In this document: in pieces, positions 1 to 7,312 of the stretch
Layout of the letters: the number at the start of each line of letters is the position of its first letter
Position numbering within the stretch: the stretch's first letter is position 1
Source: a virus
Virus record (IMG/VR): IMGVR_UViG_3300030329_000133
Location: 1-20,203 of that record
Length of the DNA stretch: 20,203 nucleotides
Reading direction: 5' to 3' (one strand)
The notes under the pieces: model-generated
What the model was told of the DNA's origin: nothing
Seen by the model: the letters and a program-made list of their open reading frames with translations, nothing else
Databases searched by the model: none
Made by a program: the position numbers and the translations under genes

Positions 1-198
1 GGTGGACGTGAGGCCGCATCCGAAGCACTCCGCAAAGCTGGCATCCCCGGCCTCAAGTATTTCGATCAGGGTAGTCGCGCAGGGGGCGAAGGCACCCGCA
101 ACTACGTCACATGGGATCAAGACGTTCTCGACCGCTCCAAGATGCTGGAACGCGATGGGCAAGATTTAGCTAAAGCACTAATGGAAGTTGAACCATGA
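1..198 (+). CDS. 3' end of a large phage protein, possible polyvalent/MuF-type C-terminal domain (partial)
   Basis: Frame 1 is open from the first base to a TGA at 196-198, giving the last 65 residues of a protein whose start lies outside the window. The segment contains AGIPGLKYFDQGSR and then GTRNYVTWD. From memory, this looks like the C-terminal signature of large polyvalent or MuF-type phage proteins, where a short AGI(P/K)G+(R/K)Y block precedes an NYV(V/I)(F/W)D block. That link is recall, not a search. The stop overlaps the ATG of the next gene (195), so the two are translationally coupled. The first 160 bases are about 60% GC with many C-ending codons, unlike the gene that follows. 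The role is unknown; an internal virion protein or a toxin-like domain delivered with DNA are both possible. Confidence 0.75.
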   Translation, partial: GGREAASEALRKAGIPGLKYFDQGSRAGGEGTRNYVTWDQDVLDRSKMLERDGQDLAKALMEVEP

Positions 199-1706
199 GA
201 CAGGCACAAGGCACGTCTATCCCTGCACCAATAGGTGGTTGGAACGCCCGTGATGCGGTTGACATGATGGGGCCGTCTGATGCGGTGGTATTAGACAACT
301 ATTTCCCAGATGAGAACGAAGTTCGTTTGCGGCAGGGTAGCTCAGACCATGCGACAGGACTGACGGATGACGTTGAAACGCTTATGTCTTATAAAAGCGG
401 GTCAGCTTCTAAGATGTTTGCGGCCACGGATGGCGGGAACATATTTGAAGTCACCAGTTCTGGGGCGGTCGGTTCGGCGGCAATATCAAGTTTAAGTAAT
501 GCACAATTTCAATATGTGAATTTTGGAACGTCCGGGGGTAATTTTCTCTGGATATGCAACGGAGCGGACGCGCCACGACATTACAACGGGTCATCGTGGG
601 CAACGCCGACCATAAGTGGTGTAACAAGCACAACAATAGTCAATGTGACGGCGCATAAAACGCGGTTATTTTTTGCTTTAACTAATAGTTTAAAATTTGG
701 GTATCTCCCCGTGGCTAGTGTAGCCGGGACGGTAGCAACCTTTGACCTAGCGAGTTTAGCAACCAAAGGCGGCTCATTAACGGCGATTGGAACGTGGACG
801 CGTGACGGCGGGGATGGCGCGGATGATTTAGCCGTGTTTATTACCAGTGAAGGCGAGGCGATTATCTATGCCGGGACGGACCCCGGTGATGCAACAAAGT
901 GGTCACTGGTTGGTGTTTTTAGCATTGGTCGGCCTATAGGTAGACGGTGCGTTGAGAAGGTAGGCGCGGATTTAATCGTCATCACGGAAAACGGGTTCAT
1001 ACCGCTTTCTAAAGTTTTGCCATTGGGGTTGAGTGCGCCAAGTGTAGCAATATCGGACAAAATATCGGGAGCGGTAAAAACAGCGGCCAAAAGTTTCAAG
1101 GATACGTTTGGCTGGCAAGCAATTTTATATCCAAAAGGTGGTTTTGGGTTATTCAACGTCCCTAATTCGACGGTGCGAAATTATCACCAATATGTTGTAA
1201 ATTTAACAACAGGCGCATGGTGCAAATTCACTGGTCTAGACGGCAATGCGTGGGTGGTTCACGACGGAAGTTTATATTTCGGCGGTGTAGGCAAAGTGTA
1301 CCTTGCGGATACGGGAACAAATGACTCTGGCACTGCAATATCGGGTAGCGGGAAAACCTCGTTTCAGTATTTTGGCGGCAGGGGGGTTTTAAAACAATTT
1401 ACTCTCATTCGCCCAATTATCGCATCTGATGGGGCGTTACCCGTTTCGATAGGTTTTGATGTGGATTTTAAAAACGGGACGGATGTGTATACGCCATCAA
1501 GTGTAACCAGCGAAGGTGCCGAGTGGGACACGGCAACGTGGGATACGGCGGTATGGGCTGGAGAGTCAGCGCCGATACAGGCGTGGCGTTCAGTTACGGG
1601 CGTAGGTTATAACGCGGCGGTACGAATAAGAACGTCAACAACAAATCAAGGTGTCACTTGGCATGCAACAGACGTGCAATTCATTCCGGGGTCTGGACTT
1701 CGATAG
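195..1706 (+). CDS. Tail nozzle/stabilisation-like protein, copy A
   Basis: This 503-residue protein is rich in beta-strand-like Gly/Ser/Thr/Val blocks and has no signal peptide or membrane helix. It is probably the ring protein below the adaptor in a podovirus tail (nozzle or packaged-DNA stabilisation type). Support comes from the second copy at 12231: three blocks occur in the same order and nearly the same spacing, namely QYVNFGTSGGNFLWICNG near residue 106, AIIYAGTDPGDATKW near 223 and GADLIVITENGFIPLSKV near 257. The N-terminus (MRQAQGTSIPAPIGGWNARD) has the Pro-Ile-x-Gly-Gly-x-Asn pattern seen in such proteins. It starts at an ATG overlapping the previous stop, with TGGAAG upstream at 184-189. 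No adaptor gene is visible immediately upstream, unlike copy B. The protein is about 120 residues shorter than copy B, partly because it lacks the inserted C-terminal domain there. Confidence 0.75.
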   Translation: MRQAQGTSIPAPIGGWNARDAVDMMGPSDAVVLDNYFPDENEVRLRQGSSDHATGLTDDVETLMSYKSGSASKMFAATDGGNIFEVTSSGAVGSAAISSLSNAQFQYVNFGTSGGNFLWICNGADAPRHYNGSSWATPTISGVTSTTIVNVTAHKTRLFFALTNSLKFGYLPVASVAGTVATFDLASLATKGGSLTAIGTWTRDGGDGADDLAVFITSEGEAIIYAGTDPGDATKWSLVGVFSIGRPIGRRCVEKVGADLIVITENGFIPLSKVLPLGLSAPSVAISDKISGAVKTAAKSFKDTFGWQAILYPKGGFGLFNVPNSTVRNYHQYVVNLTTGAWCKFTGLDGNAWVVHDGSLYFGGVGKVYLADTGTNDSGTAISGSGKTSFQYFGGRGVLKQFTLIRPIIASDGALPVSIGFDVDFKNGTDVYTPSSVTSEGAEWDTATWDTAVWAGESAPIQAWRSVTGVGYNAAVRIRTSTTNQGVTWHATDVQFIPGSGLR

Positions 1707-2025
1707 GGCTTGGCCGCTTTTAGAAGAAGCGGTTCAAATGGGCGATGGCATTTCTAAAGAAGAAGTGCGGGACGCCATAAAAGTCGGCGAGTTTTCTTTT
1801 TTTAGTAGAGAAAAAAGCGCAGCGGTTACAGCCGCTGACGGCACAACCCTTCGGATCGGGTTAGCTGGCGGCGATATTGAAGAGCTTTTAGATATAGAAG
1901 AAGAAATAACGGTTTATGCCATGAACAATGGTTTTGAGCGAGTTGAGATTATGGGCCGTCCCGGTTGGGAGAGAGCCTTGGACGGCTATGAAAGAGTAGC
2001 CATTTTATTAAGGAAAGAGCTATGA
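1651..2025 (+). CDS. Small conserved phage protein, possibly GNAT-like (start uncertain)
   Basis: Up to 124 residues, overlapping the end of the nozzle gene. The pattern RAWPLLEEAV, then LRIGLAGGDIEELLDI, then GRPGWERALDGYERV and a terminal LRKEL matches a small protein I recall from podovirus structural clusters. The final GRPGWERxL...L+KEL block resembles the C-terminal strands of GNAT-fold acyltransferases, but catalytic competence cannot be judged. Start choice is open: the longest frame begins at a GTG (1651), an ATG follows at 1663, and an ATG at 1738 has the best ribosome site (AGAAGAAG eight bases upstream). The last option would remove the RAWPLLEEA block that I believe belongs to the family, so 1651 or 1663 is preferred. 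The stop overlaps the next ATG (2022). Confidence 0.75.
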   Translation: MSLGMQQTCNSFRGLDFDRAWPLLEEAVQMGDGISKEEVRDAIKVGEFSFFSREKSAAVTAADGTTLRIGLAGGDIEELLDIEEEITVYAMNNGFERVEIMGRPGWERALDGYERVAILLRKEL

Positions 2026-2996
2026 GTTTTATAAGGAACCTGTTTTCGTCACCAAGTCAACCAACGTACCCAAACCCGGCGCAGACGATAGCGGCACAAA
2101 CAGCATCGAATGAAGCAACGGCACGGCTACAGGCGGGGTTGAATAGACCTGATGTATACACGCCGGGAGGTTCGACAACGTGGACGGACTTAGGAGATGA
2201 TAGGTGGCGTTCTGATACAACGCTATCGCCAGCCTCACAAGGTCTCTATGACCAGCAAATAGGCATAGGTGGCGGGATGCTAGGTTTGGCACAGGGCGCG
2301 GTTGGTCAATTGCCCACCGAAGCGTTTACTTTAGAGGGTGCGCCAGCTTATCAGTCAGGGATCGACTATGCAGGTTTAGAAAGCATACCGGGTTTAGGTG
2401 ATTTTGAGACATCAAGACAGGCGGCTGCGGATGCGGCCTTTAACAGGGTGATGGACAGATTAAATCCACAGTATGATGACCAGCAACGGGCCTTGGAGAC
2501 GCAATTAGCGAATGAAGGATTTATGCGGGGTTCCGAAGGTTACACACGGGCAATGGACGAATTTGCCCGACGCAGGGGTGATATGGGAATCGCTGCGGGA
2601 TATGACGCTATTCAGGCGGGTGAAGCTATGCGGCAGGGTTTATTTGCTAATGCCATGCAAGCTAGAGGACAAGGAATAGGGGAGCGTGTGTTTGATTATA
2701 ACGCTGCGAACCAAGCCCGTCAGCAATACCTTAATGAGCAATTGATGCAACGTAACCAACAGATCAATGAGTTGGCAGCATTATTACAAGGTGCGCCAGC
2801 TATACAAGGCCCTGCGCCAATGAGTGGTAGCCAAGTGAATGTGCAGCCCACGGACGTGACGGGAGCTTATGGTTTGGCGCAAGCGGCTGGTCAAAACGCA
2901 TATAACCAACAGTTGGCGCAACAAAACGCGGCAATGGGCGGTCTTACAAGTCTGGGTGGAATAGGACTTATGGGAGCAATGGGGGCGTTTAAATAA
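2022..2996 (+). CDS. Podovirus structural protein, Gln/Ala-rich, 324 aa
   Basis: The N-terminal third includes YTPGGSTTWTDLGDDRWRSD followed by LSPASQGLYDQQ. The middle (about residues 147-190) contains LNPQYDDQQRALETQLANEG and then MRGSEGYTRAMDEFARRR. This combination matches a structural or internal protein I recall from many podoviruses, often annotated only as virion structural or tail protein. The C-terminal half is rich in Gln, Asn and Ala (NAANQARQQYLNEQLMQRNQ) and ends in a Gly-rich hydrophobic tail (LTSLGGIGLMGAMGAFK) that could contact a membrane or another subunit. It starts at an ATGA overlap with AAGGAAAGAG just upstream, and its TAA overlaps the next ATG. The 259-aa protein at 14118 sits in the equivalent place in the second module and shares the layout weakly. 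Confidence 0.8.
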   Translation: MSFIRNLFSSPSQPTYPNPAQTIAAQTASNEATARLQAGLNRPDVYTPGGSTTWTDLGDDRWRSDTTLSPASQGLYDQQIGIGGGMLGLAQGAVGQLPTEAFTLEGAPAYQSGIDYAGLESIPGLGDFETSRQAAADAAFNRVMDRLNPQYDDQQRALETQLANEGFMRGSEGYTRAMDEFARRRGDMGIAAGYDAIQAGEAMRQGLFANAMQARGQGIGERVFDYNAANQARQQYLNEQLMQRNQQINELAALLQGAPAIQGPAPMSGSQVNVQPTDVTGAYGLAQAAGQNAYNQQLAQQNAAMGGLTSLGGIGLMGAMGAFK

Positions 2997-4483
2997 TGGC
3001 AACAACATACGGGCCAGCCGCCCGAAAAATGGCTCTTGCAAGAATGCTGATGGCAAACGCCAACCAGCCCATCCAAAACCCTTGGAATGCAATATCTAAT
3101 CTAGCCAATACCTACATGGGTTGGAAGATGGCGGGACAGGCGGGTGATTTGCAAGATGCTCGCAAGGCAGACAAGCAAGCAAAGTTACAGCAAGCCATCC
3201 GTGCGGGGCGTGGTTGGACTAACCCAGATGACACATATTATCAGCTAACAGAGCCAATGAGATATTATCATGATTTTGGTGTAACGTCGCCTAGAGGCCC
3301 AGATGCTCTTGAGCATTCGCTAACCCGTGATCAGTGGGACAAAAAACAAGCTGAGTGGGTAGCGCATGATCGTAACAGAAGCAATTTTCCAACCGGGAGT
3401 GTGAGTAAATATGCAAAGTTGCGACCTGAGCCTTTACCATTATCACAACAGCCGGGCGCAAGACTTATGCAGTCACCAAAAGGCCCAATGGTTCCGGGTT
3501 CCCGTCAGGCAATGGCAGATGTTCTTATGGGTTCGGGGCATGACGATTTGGTGACGATGGGCATGAAGCTCGACCCCGCATTTCGTGATCCGCTGAGGAG
3601 CCGCGAATCGGCAACAATCCAAGACTATAGGTTCTTTCAAGATTTAAATAAAAGGTTCCCATTAACCGAAGAAGATAAACGATTAGGGAATGTTTATAGC
3701 AAAGAAGCGATGGCTTTTATGGGGATGAAAAAAGGGTACAAGCAGAGGGATGTGGGAGACCGCATCATAACTTATGACCCGTTAGACCCAACCCAAATCC
3801 TGAGAACAGACAAAAAGAAACTTGCCCCTTCTGAACAGCCAGAACATAAGGCGGAGGTTGTCGAAGCGGAAGGCGGGGCAAGAACACGAGTTAAACTTGC
3901 CGAAGCATTGCCGACACGGATTCAAGGGATTGAAACTAAATTAAGCAATCTGCCATTTCTTGACAGAAATTTGAAAAGAGTTAAAGACTTAGCAGCTTCG
4001 CCTACGACTTCGGGTAAACTAGGCGTACTTACAGGGCTAGACCCATCATCTGACCAATACTCTTTAAATGAGGCAGTTATTCAGTTTCAAAGTTTAATTG
4101 GTTTAGACAGCCTTGTGCGGCTTAAAGCAACGGGCGCGACAATGGGTGCGCTTAATAAGGAAGAAATGGGGCTATTGGTTAATAAAGTTGGTTCGTTAAA
4201 TACGCTGGCAGACCCAAGTATGTTATCAGAAACGCTCGACACTATCATGTATCTATACAAGAAAGGCATTCGTGGAGATCAAGATAAATTTGCAAAAGAG
4301 TATCCTAACGAAAAACCAACGTGGCAGCTTCTTGACGTTCCAAATCCTATCCATCAAAACGCAATTAGAGAGGCTAACGAGGCGATTGAATATCAAGACT
4401 CTCAAGGCAATGATGTTCGGGACGAAGTTCGTAAGCGTCTGCAAAAGAAATACCCAAATATAGATTTAACGGGGCTAAAATAA
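2996..4483 (+). CDS. Putative internal virion/DNA-transfer protein, 495 aa
   Basis: The N-terminus (AARKMALARMLMANANQ, then PWNAISNLANTYMGWKMAGQ) is a helical, alanine/methionine-rich block of the kind that opens internal virion proteins of podoviruses. Residues about 50-290 are polar with no recognisable domain. Residues about 305-440 form a helical region with GATMGALNKEEMGLLVNKVG near residue 379, a pattern (GAT-x-GAL-x-x-x-E) I recall from podovirus structural proteins. There is no signal peptide or clear transmembrane helix. It is coupled on both sides by TAATG overlaps, at 2994-2998 and 4481-4485, which fits stoichiometric co-expression with the 324- and 504-aa proteins. Ejection into the host is inferred from position and composition, not shown. 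Confidence 0.75.
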   Translation: MATTYGPAARKMALARMLMANANQPIQNPWNAISNLANTYMGWKMAGQAGDLQDARKADKQAKLQQAIRAGRGWTNPDDTYYQLTEPMRYYHDFGVTSPRGPDALEHSLTRDQWDKKQAEWVAHDRNRSNFPTGSVSKYAKLRPEPLPLSQQPGARLMQSPKGPMVPGSRQAMADVLMGSGHDDLVTMGMKLDPAFRDPLRSRESATIQDYRFFQDLNKRFPLTEEDKRLGNVYSKEAMAFMGMKKGYKQRDVGDRIITYDPLDPTQILRTDKKKLAPSEQPEHKAEVVEAEGGARTRVKLAEALPTRIQGIETKLSNLPFLDRNLKRVKDLAASPTTSGKLGVLTGLDPSSDQYSLNEAVIQFQSLIGLDSLVRLKATGATMGALNKEEMGLLVNKVGSLNTLADPSMLSETLDTIMYLYKKGIRGDQDKFAKEYPNEKPTWQLLDVPNPIHQNAIREANEAIEYQDSQGNDVRDEVRKRLQKKYPNIDLTGLK

Positions 4484-5997
4484 TGGGAATGTTTGATGAC
4501 TTACGGAAGCCCCAAGCAAACACAAGCCAACCAAGTGCGCCCGTGGAATCAAAAAGCACGGAGTTGTTTAAAGATTTTCTAGCTCCGCAAGAGTTAGAAG
4601 AAACCGCCGTTTTGACTCAAGATGAGCGGTTGCCTCCGATGGCGGTTGTTCCTGTGTCAGATGATGTTTATGGCAATATTAGCTTTGACCCTAACGCGGG
4701 AATAGTTGGAGCTTTAAAAAGAGGAATTGAAGCACCGGGAGCCGTGTTACGAGGCGAAGCACCGCCAGAACGATTAGCGGAAACAGCGTTCTTATTTTCT
4801 CCGGGTTCAGCGGCAAGCAGGGCGGCGTCACAAGCGTATAGAACAATGGTTCCCCGCGCTCCAACGCGGCAAGAATTGCGAGAGGCTGCGGATGCGGGAT
4901 ATAAAGCTATTAGAGAGTCACCCGTTCAATTTAGTATAGAAACGCTAACTAAATTTGGCACAGATTTGAAATCAAAATTAAATGAAAAACTTTGGACAGA
5001 AAAAACTGCCGCTGGCAAAGAACTTCATAAAGTTATTGACGATTGGCTCCTCAGTCCACCACCCGGTGCAACAGGAGCATCATTTGGGGCGTACACGATC
5101 TTGCGTGAACGCTTGGGAGATATTGCCGGGAGTCCTGAAACGAAAATACGAAAAGCAGCCATGTTCGCTATGGACGAGTTGGACAAATTTGTTAAAGCGT
5201 TTGGTGATGAGGCTTCTGTGGCTGGAGCCTCTACCGCAAGAGGCACAACGCCGCTTGCACGTCCCGGTCAGGCACAGGTATCAAGTCCCGCAGCGCAGCG
5301 ACAAATCGCCCAACAGTATGAAGAAGCAAGGGCTAACGCGGCGGCTGGATTCCGTTCCGATGCAATTCAAGGATTAGATAGGGCCACTAGATTAAGGACG
5401 GCAGCAAGTGCCTCTGGTCGGAACCTCGACAATACTATCCGACAAAGGCTGACTAGTTTAAGACTTAACGACAGGGCGATGCGTGGCTTTAGCAAAGCTG
5501 AAAAGCAAGCTATTGACGACATCATTGAAGGCCGTCCAACCAAGAACGCGGCAAGGTTTCTGGGAAATTTATTAGGCGGCGGCGGCGGTCTTGGTATGGG
5601 AGTAACAGGCGGCTTGGGGTTTGGAGTCGGTGCTTATTCCGGGGGGGGCAGCCCGTTGTTAGCGTTGTTAGGACTTGTGCCGCCAGCCGTAGGGTATGGA
5701 TCGAAAACGCTTGCCAATCTTTTATCGCAACGTCAAGTAAAAGCGTTGGACGAACAAATCCGCAGCCGTTCAGCCTTGGCCCAAAGTATGCCAAATGTTC
5801 GTCAGTATGCACCAAGGGCAGCTGATGCAAGAACACGGTTAGGTGAGAGAGAAGTATTGCGTCCTTTGGCAAGGGCGTTAATGGCTTCGCCAGTTCAGCC
5901 TAAAAGTCTTTCAGAAAACAGGCCAAAGAGTCAATTAGAGCGACGAAGGGAAGAAGCCTATAAGCGGTGGTTCTATGGGCGCGGTGGTGGTGCTTAA
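4483..5997 (+). CDS. Putative internal virion/ejection protein with Gly-rich hydrophobic segment, 504 aa
   Basis: The first 60 residues look disordered and acidic. A helical region follows, then an Ala/Arg/Gln-rich middle (about residues 250-340). A long Gly-rich hydrophobic stretch spans about residues 363-406 (NLLGGGGGLGMGVTGGLGFG, then LLALLGLVPPAVGYG). Such stretches in phage internal proteins are candidates for membrane insertion during DNA ejection; that is inference here. The C-terminus is strongly basic (SQLERRREEAYKRWFYGRGG), compatible with DNA or portal contact. The gene starts at a TAATG overlap and is the last gene before the intrinsic terminator at 6023-6044, so it closes this transcription block. 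No enzymatic motif is visible. Confidence 0.75.
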   Translation: MGMFDDLRKPQANTSQPSAPVESKSTELFKDFLAPQELEETAVLTQDERLPPMAVVPVSDDVYGNISFDPNAGIVGALKRGIEAPGAVLRGEAPPERLAETAFLFSPGSAASRAASQAYRTMVPRAPTRQELREAADAGYKAIRESPVQFSIETLTKFGTDLKSKLNEKLWTEKTAAGKELHKVIDDWLLSPPPGATGASFGAYTILRERLGDIAGSPETKIRKAAMFAMDELDKFVKAFGDEASVAGASTARGTTPLARPGQAQVSSPAAQRQIAQQYEEARANAAAGFRSDAIQGLDRATRLRTAASASGRNLDNTIRQRLTSLRLNDRAMRGFSKAEKQAIDDIIEGRPTKNAARFLGNLLGGGGGLGMGVTGGLGFGVGAYSGGGSPLLALLGLVPPAVGYGSKTLANLLSQRQVKALDEQIRSRSALAQSMPNVRQYAPRAADARTRLGEREVLRPLARALMASPVQPKSLSENRPKSQLERRREEAYKRWFYGRGGGA

Positions 5998-6022
5998 TTC
6001 AATTAACAAGTAATGACGAGTG

Positions 6023-6044
6023 ACCCGCTTCGGCGGGTTTTTTT
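6023..6044 (+). terminator. Intrinsic terminator, ACCCGC stem with TTCG loop
   Basis: A perfect six-base stem (ACCCGC at 6023-6028 with GCGGGT at 6033-6038) closes a TTCG tetraloop and runs into seven T residues (6038-6044). This is a textbook rho-independent terminator. It lies between the 504-aa gene and the tail-fibre gene, all on the + strand, so the downstream genes need readthrough or their own promoter. I could not see a convincing sigma70-type promoter in the remaining 15 bases before the fibre start. Confidence 0.93.
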
Positions 6045-6058
6045 AATGGAGTAAAGAC

Positions 6059-7312
6059 ATGGCATGGAATGGAAGTGGTGCATTTAGTCGCACCAACGGC
6101 GTTAATACGGGTTCAACTACGTGGACGCAAGATAGAGATGCGGGAACCAAGATAACGTCAGCCCGACATGATACACACGATCAAGACCTAAGTGATGGCA
6201 TCAACGCGTGTATCGCTAAGAATGGCGAAAACTACATGACGGGGGCGTTTGATCTTAATGGTCAAGTCATTGAACTGGATGCCGATGCGGATACAAAGAT
6301 TGGTGCAACGGCTGACGATAGAATTGACATAACGGTTGGGAACTCAATCACAGAGCGTATTGGACACGACTCCACAAACTCCAGTGCTTTTCACCTTGTC
6401 GCTCCAGCGGCTCTAACGGCGCAAGCGAACACGGCTTATGCCCACGTTAATGTGGCCCCTGCGGGTGCGGTGACAGTGCCATCGGGAACTACAGCGGTGG
6501 TTGCGTCCCTAGAGCTTAATGAGCCTAATATCACGGCCACTGGGACGGTTACAGCGGCATCTACGTTATACATTGCAGCGGCTCCAACAGAGGGTTCCAG
6601 TAATTACGCTCTATGGGTTGATGCGGGTAATGTTAAGTTTGATGCAGACCTAACTCTAGGGGCTGGTGCGGCTACGGATGTCAAGCTGGTTTATGATGGA
6701 AACGCAAAGGACTTCTATATTGGGCTAGATGACTCAGCCGATAAGTTTGTAGTCGGTGTGGGTTCGACTGTAGGCACTAACTCAATAATGACTTTGGACG
6801 ATGACGCTGTAACTATAGGTGACGGGGCGGCTGTTGATACCAAGATCGTATTCGATGGAAATGCCCAAGATTACTATATAGGGTTGGACGATTCTGCTGA
6901 TGATCTTGTTATAGGATTAGGGTCAACGGTCGGTACAACTCCCGCTATTTCAATTGATGAAAACCAAATGACCACTTTTGGGAAGGCGGCGTTAGGTGCA
7001 ACATTAACGGACACGTCAAACACCGGGAGCATCACGCTAGATTTTAACGCATACCAGAATTTCATTCTTACGTTTACGGGTAATGTCACTTTAGCGAATC
7101 CCACAACGGAATCGGTGGGACAATCTGGTTTTATAGTTATTATCCAAGATGGCACAGGTTCAAGAACGCTTTCTTTGGGAACCGATTATGAAACTGCCGG
7201 GGGGTCTGGCCTGACCATATCAACGGCAGCTAACGCCGTTGACGTTGTTCCGTATATTGTAAAAGCAGCCGGGTCTATTCAGTTAGGCGCACCGCAGTTG
7301 GCGTTTGCATAA
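6059..7312 (+). CDS. Tail fibre protein with 53-residue tandem repeat
   Basis: The N-terminus (AWNGSGAFSRTNGV, then STTWTQDRDAGTKITSARHD, then THDQDLSDGINACIAKNG) matches the particle-binding N-terminus of tail fibres from many marine phages, as I recall it. Residues about 204-306 hold two copies of a 53-residue unit built round DGNAKDFYIGLDDSADKFVV and DGNAQDYYIGLDDSADDLVI, a beta-rich repeat typical of trimeric fibre shafts. The C-terminal part (SGFIVIIQDGTGSRTLSLG) resembles a small fibre tip domain. A ribosome site GGAG (6048-6051) lies seven bases before the ATG, right after the terminator. Its TAA overlaps the ATG of the LamG/SPRY gene (7312), so the two proteins are probably made together and may form one adsorption apparatus. 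Confidence 0.88.
   Translation: MAWNGSGAFSRTNGVNTGSTTWTQDRDAGTKITSARHDTHDQDLSDGINACIAKNGENYMTGAFDLNGQVIELDADADTKIGATADDRIDITVGNSITERIGHDSTNSSAFHLVAPAALTAQANTAYAHVNVAPAGAVTVPSGTTAVVASLELNEPNITATGTVTAASTLYIAAAPTEGSSNYALWVDAGNVKFDADLTLGAGAATDVKLVYDGNAKDFYIGLDDSADKFVVGVGSTVGTNSIMTLDDDAVTIGDGAAVDTKIVFDGNAQDYYIGLDDSADDLVIGLGSTVGTTPAISIDENQMTTFGKAALGATLTDTSNTGSITLDFNAYQNFILTFTGNVTLANPTTESVGQSGFIVIIQDGTGSRTLSLGTDYETAGGSGLTISTAANAVDVVPYIVKAAGSIQLGAPQLAFA
6668..6976 (+). repeat. In-frame tandem repeat in the tail fibre, two units of about 159 bp
   Basis: Unit 1 (6668-6826) and unit 2 (6827-6976, slightly shorter or decayed at its end) encode residues 204-256 and 257-306. Matching residues are exactly 53 apart, for example Asp213/Asp266 in DGNA and Asp224/Asp277 in GLDDSAD. 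The protein copies are far better conserved than the DNA, where many third positions differ, so this is an old duplication held by selection on the fold. Confidence 0.88.

Noticed and set aside
4982-5377. 131-codon open frame on the plus strand inside the 504-aa gene
   Set aside because: Out-of-frame shadow of a gene that is coupled on its upstream side and has coherent composition; the translation is Arg/Gln/His-rich without structure.
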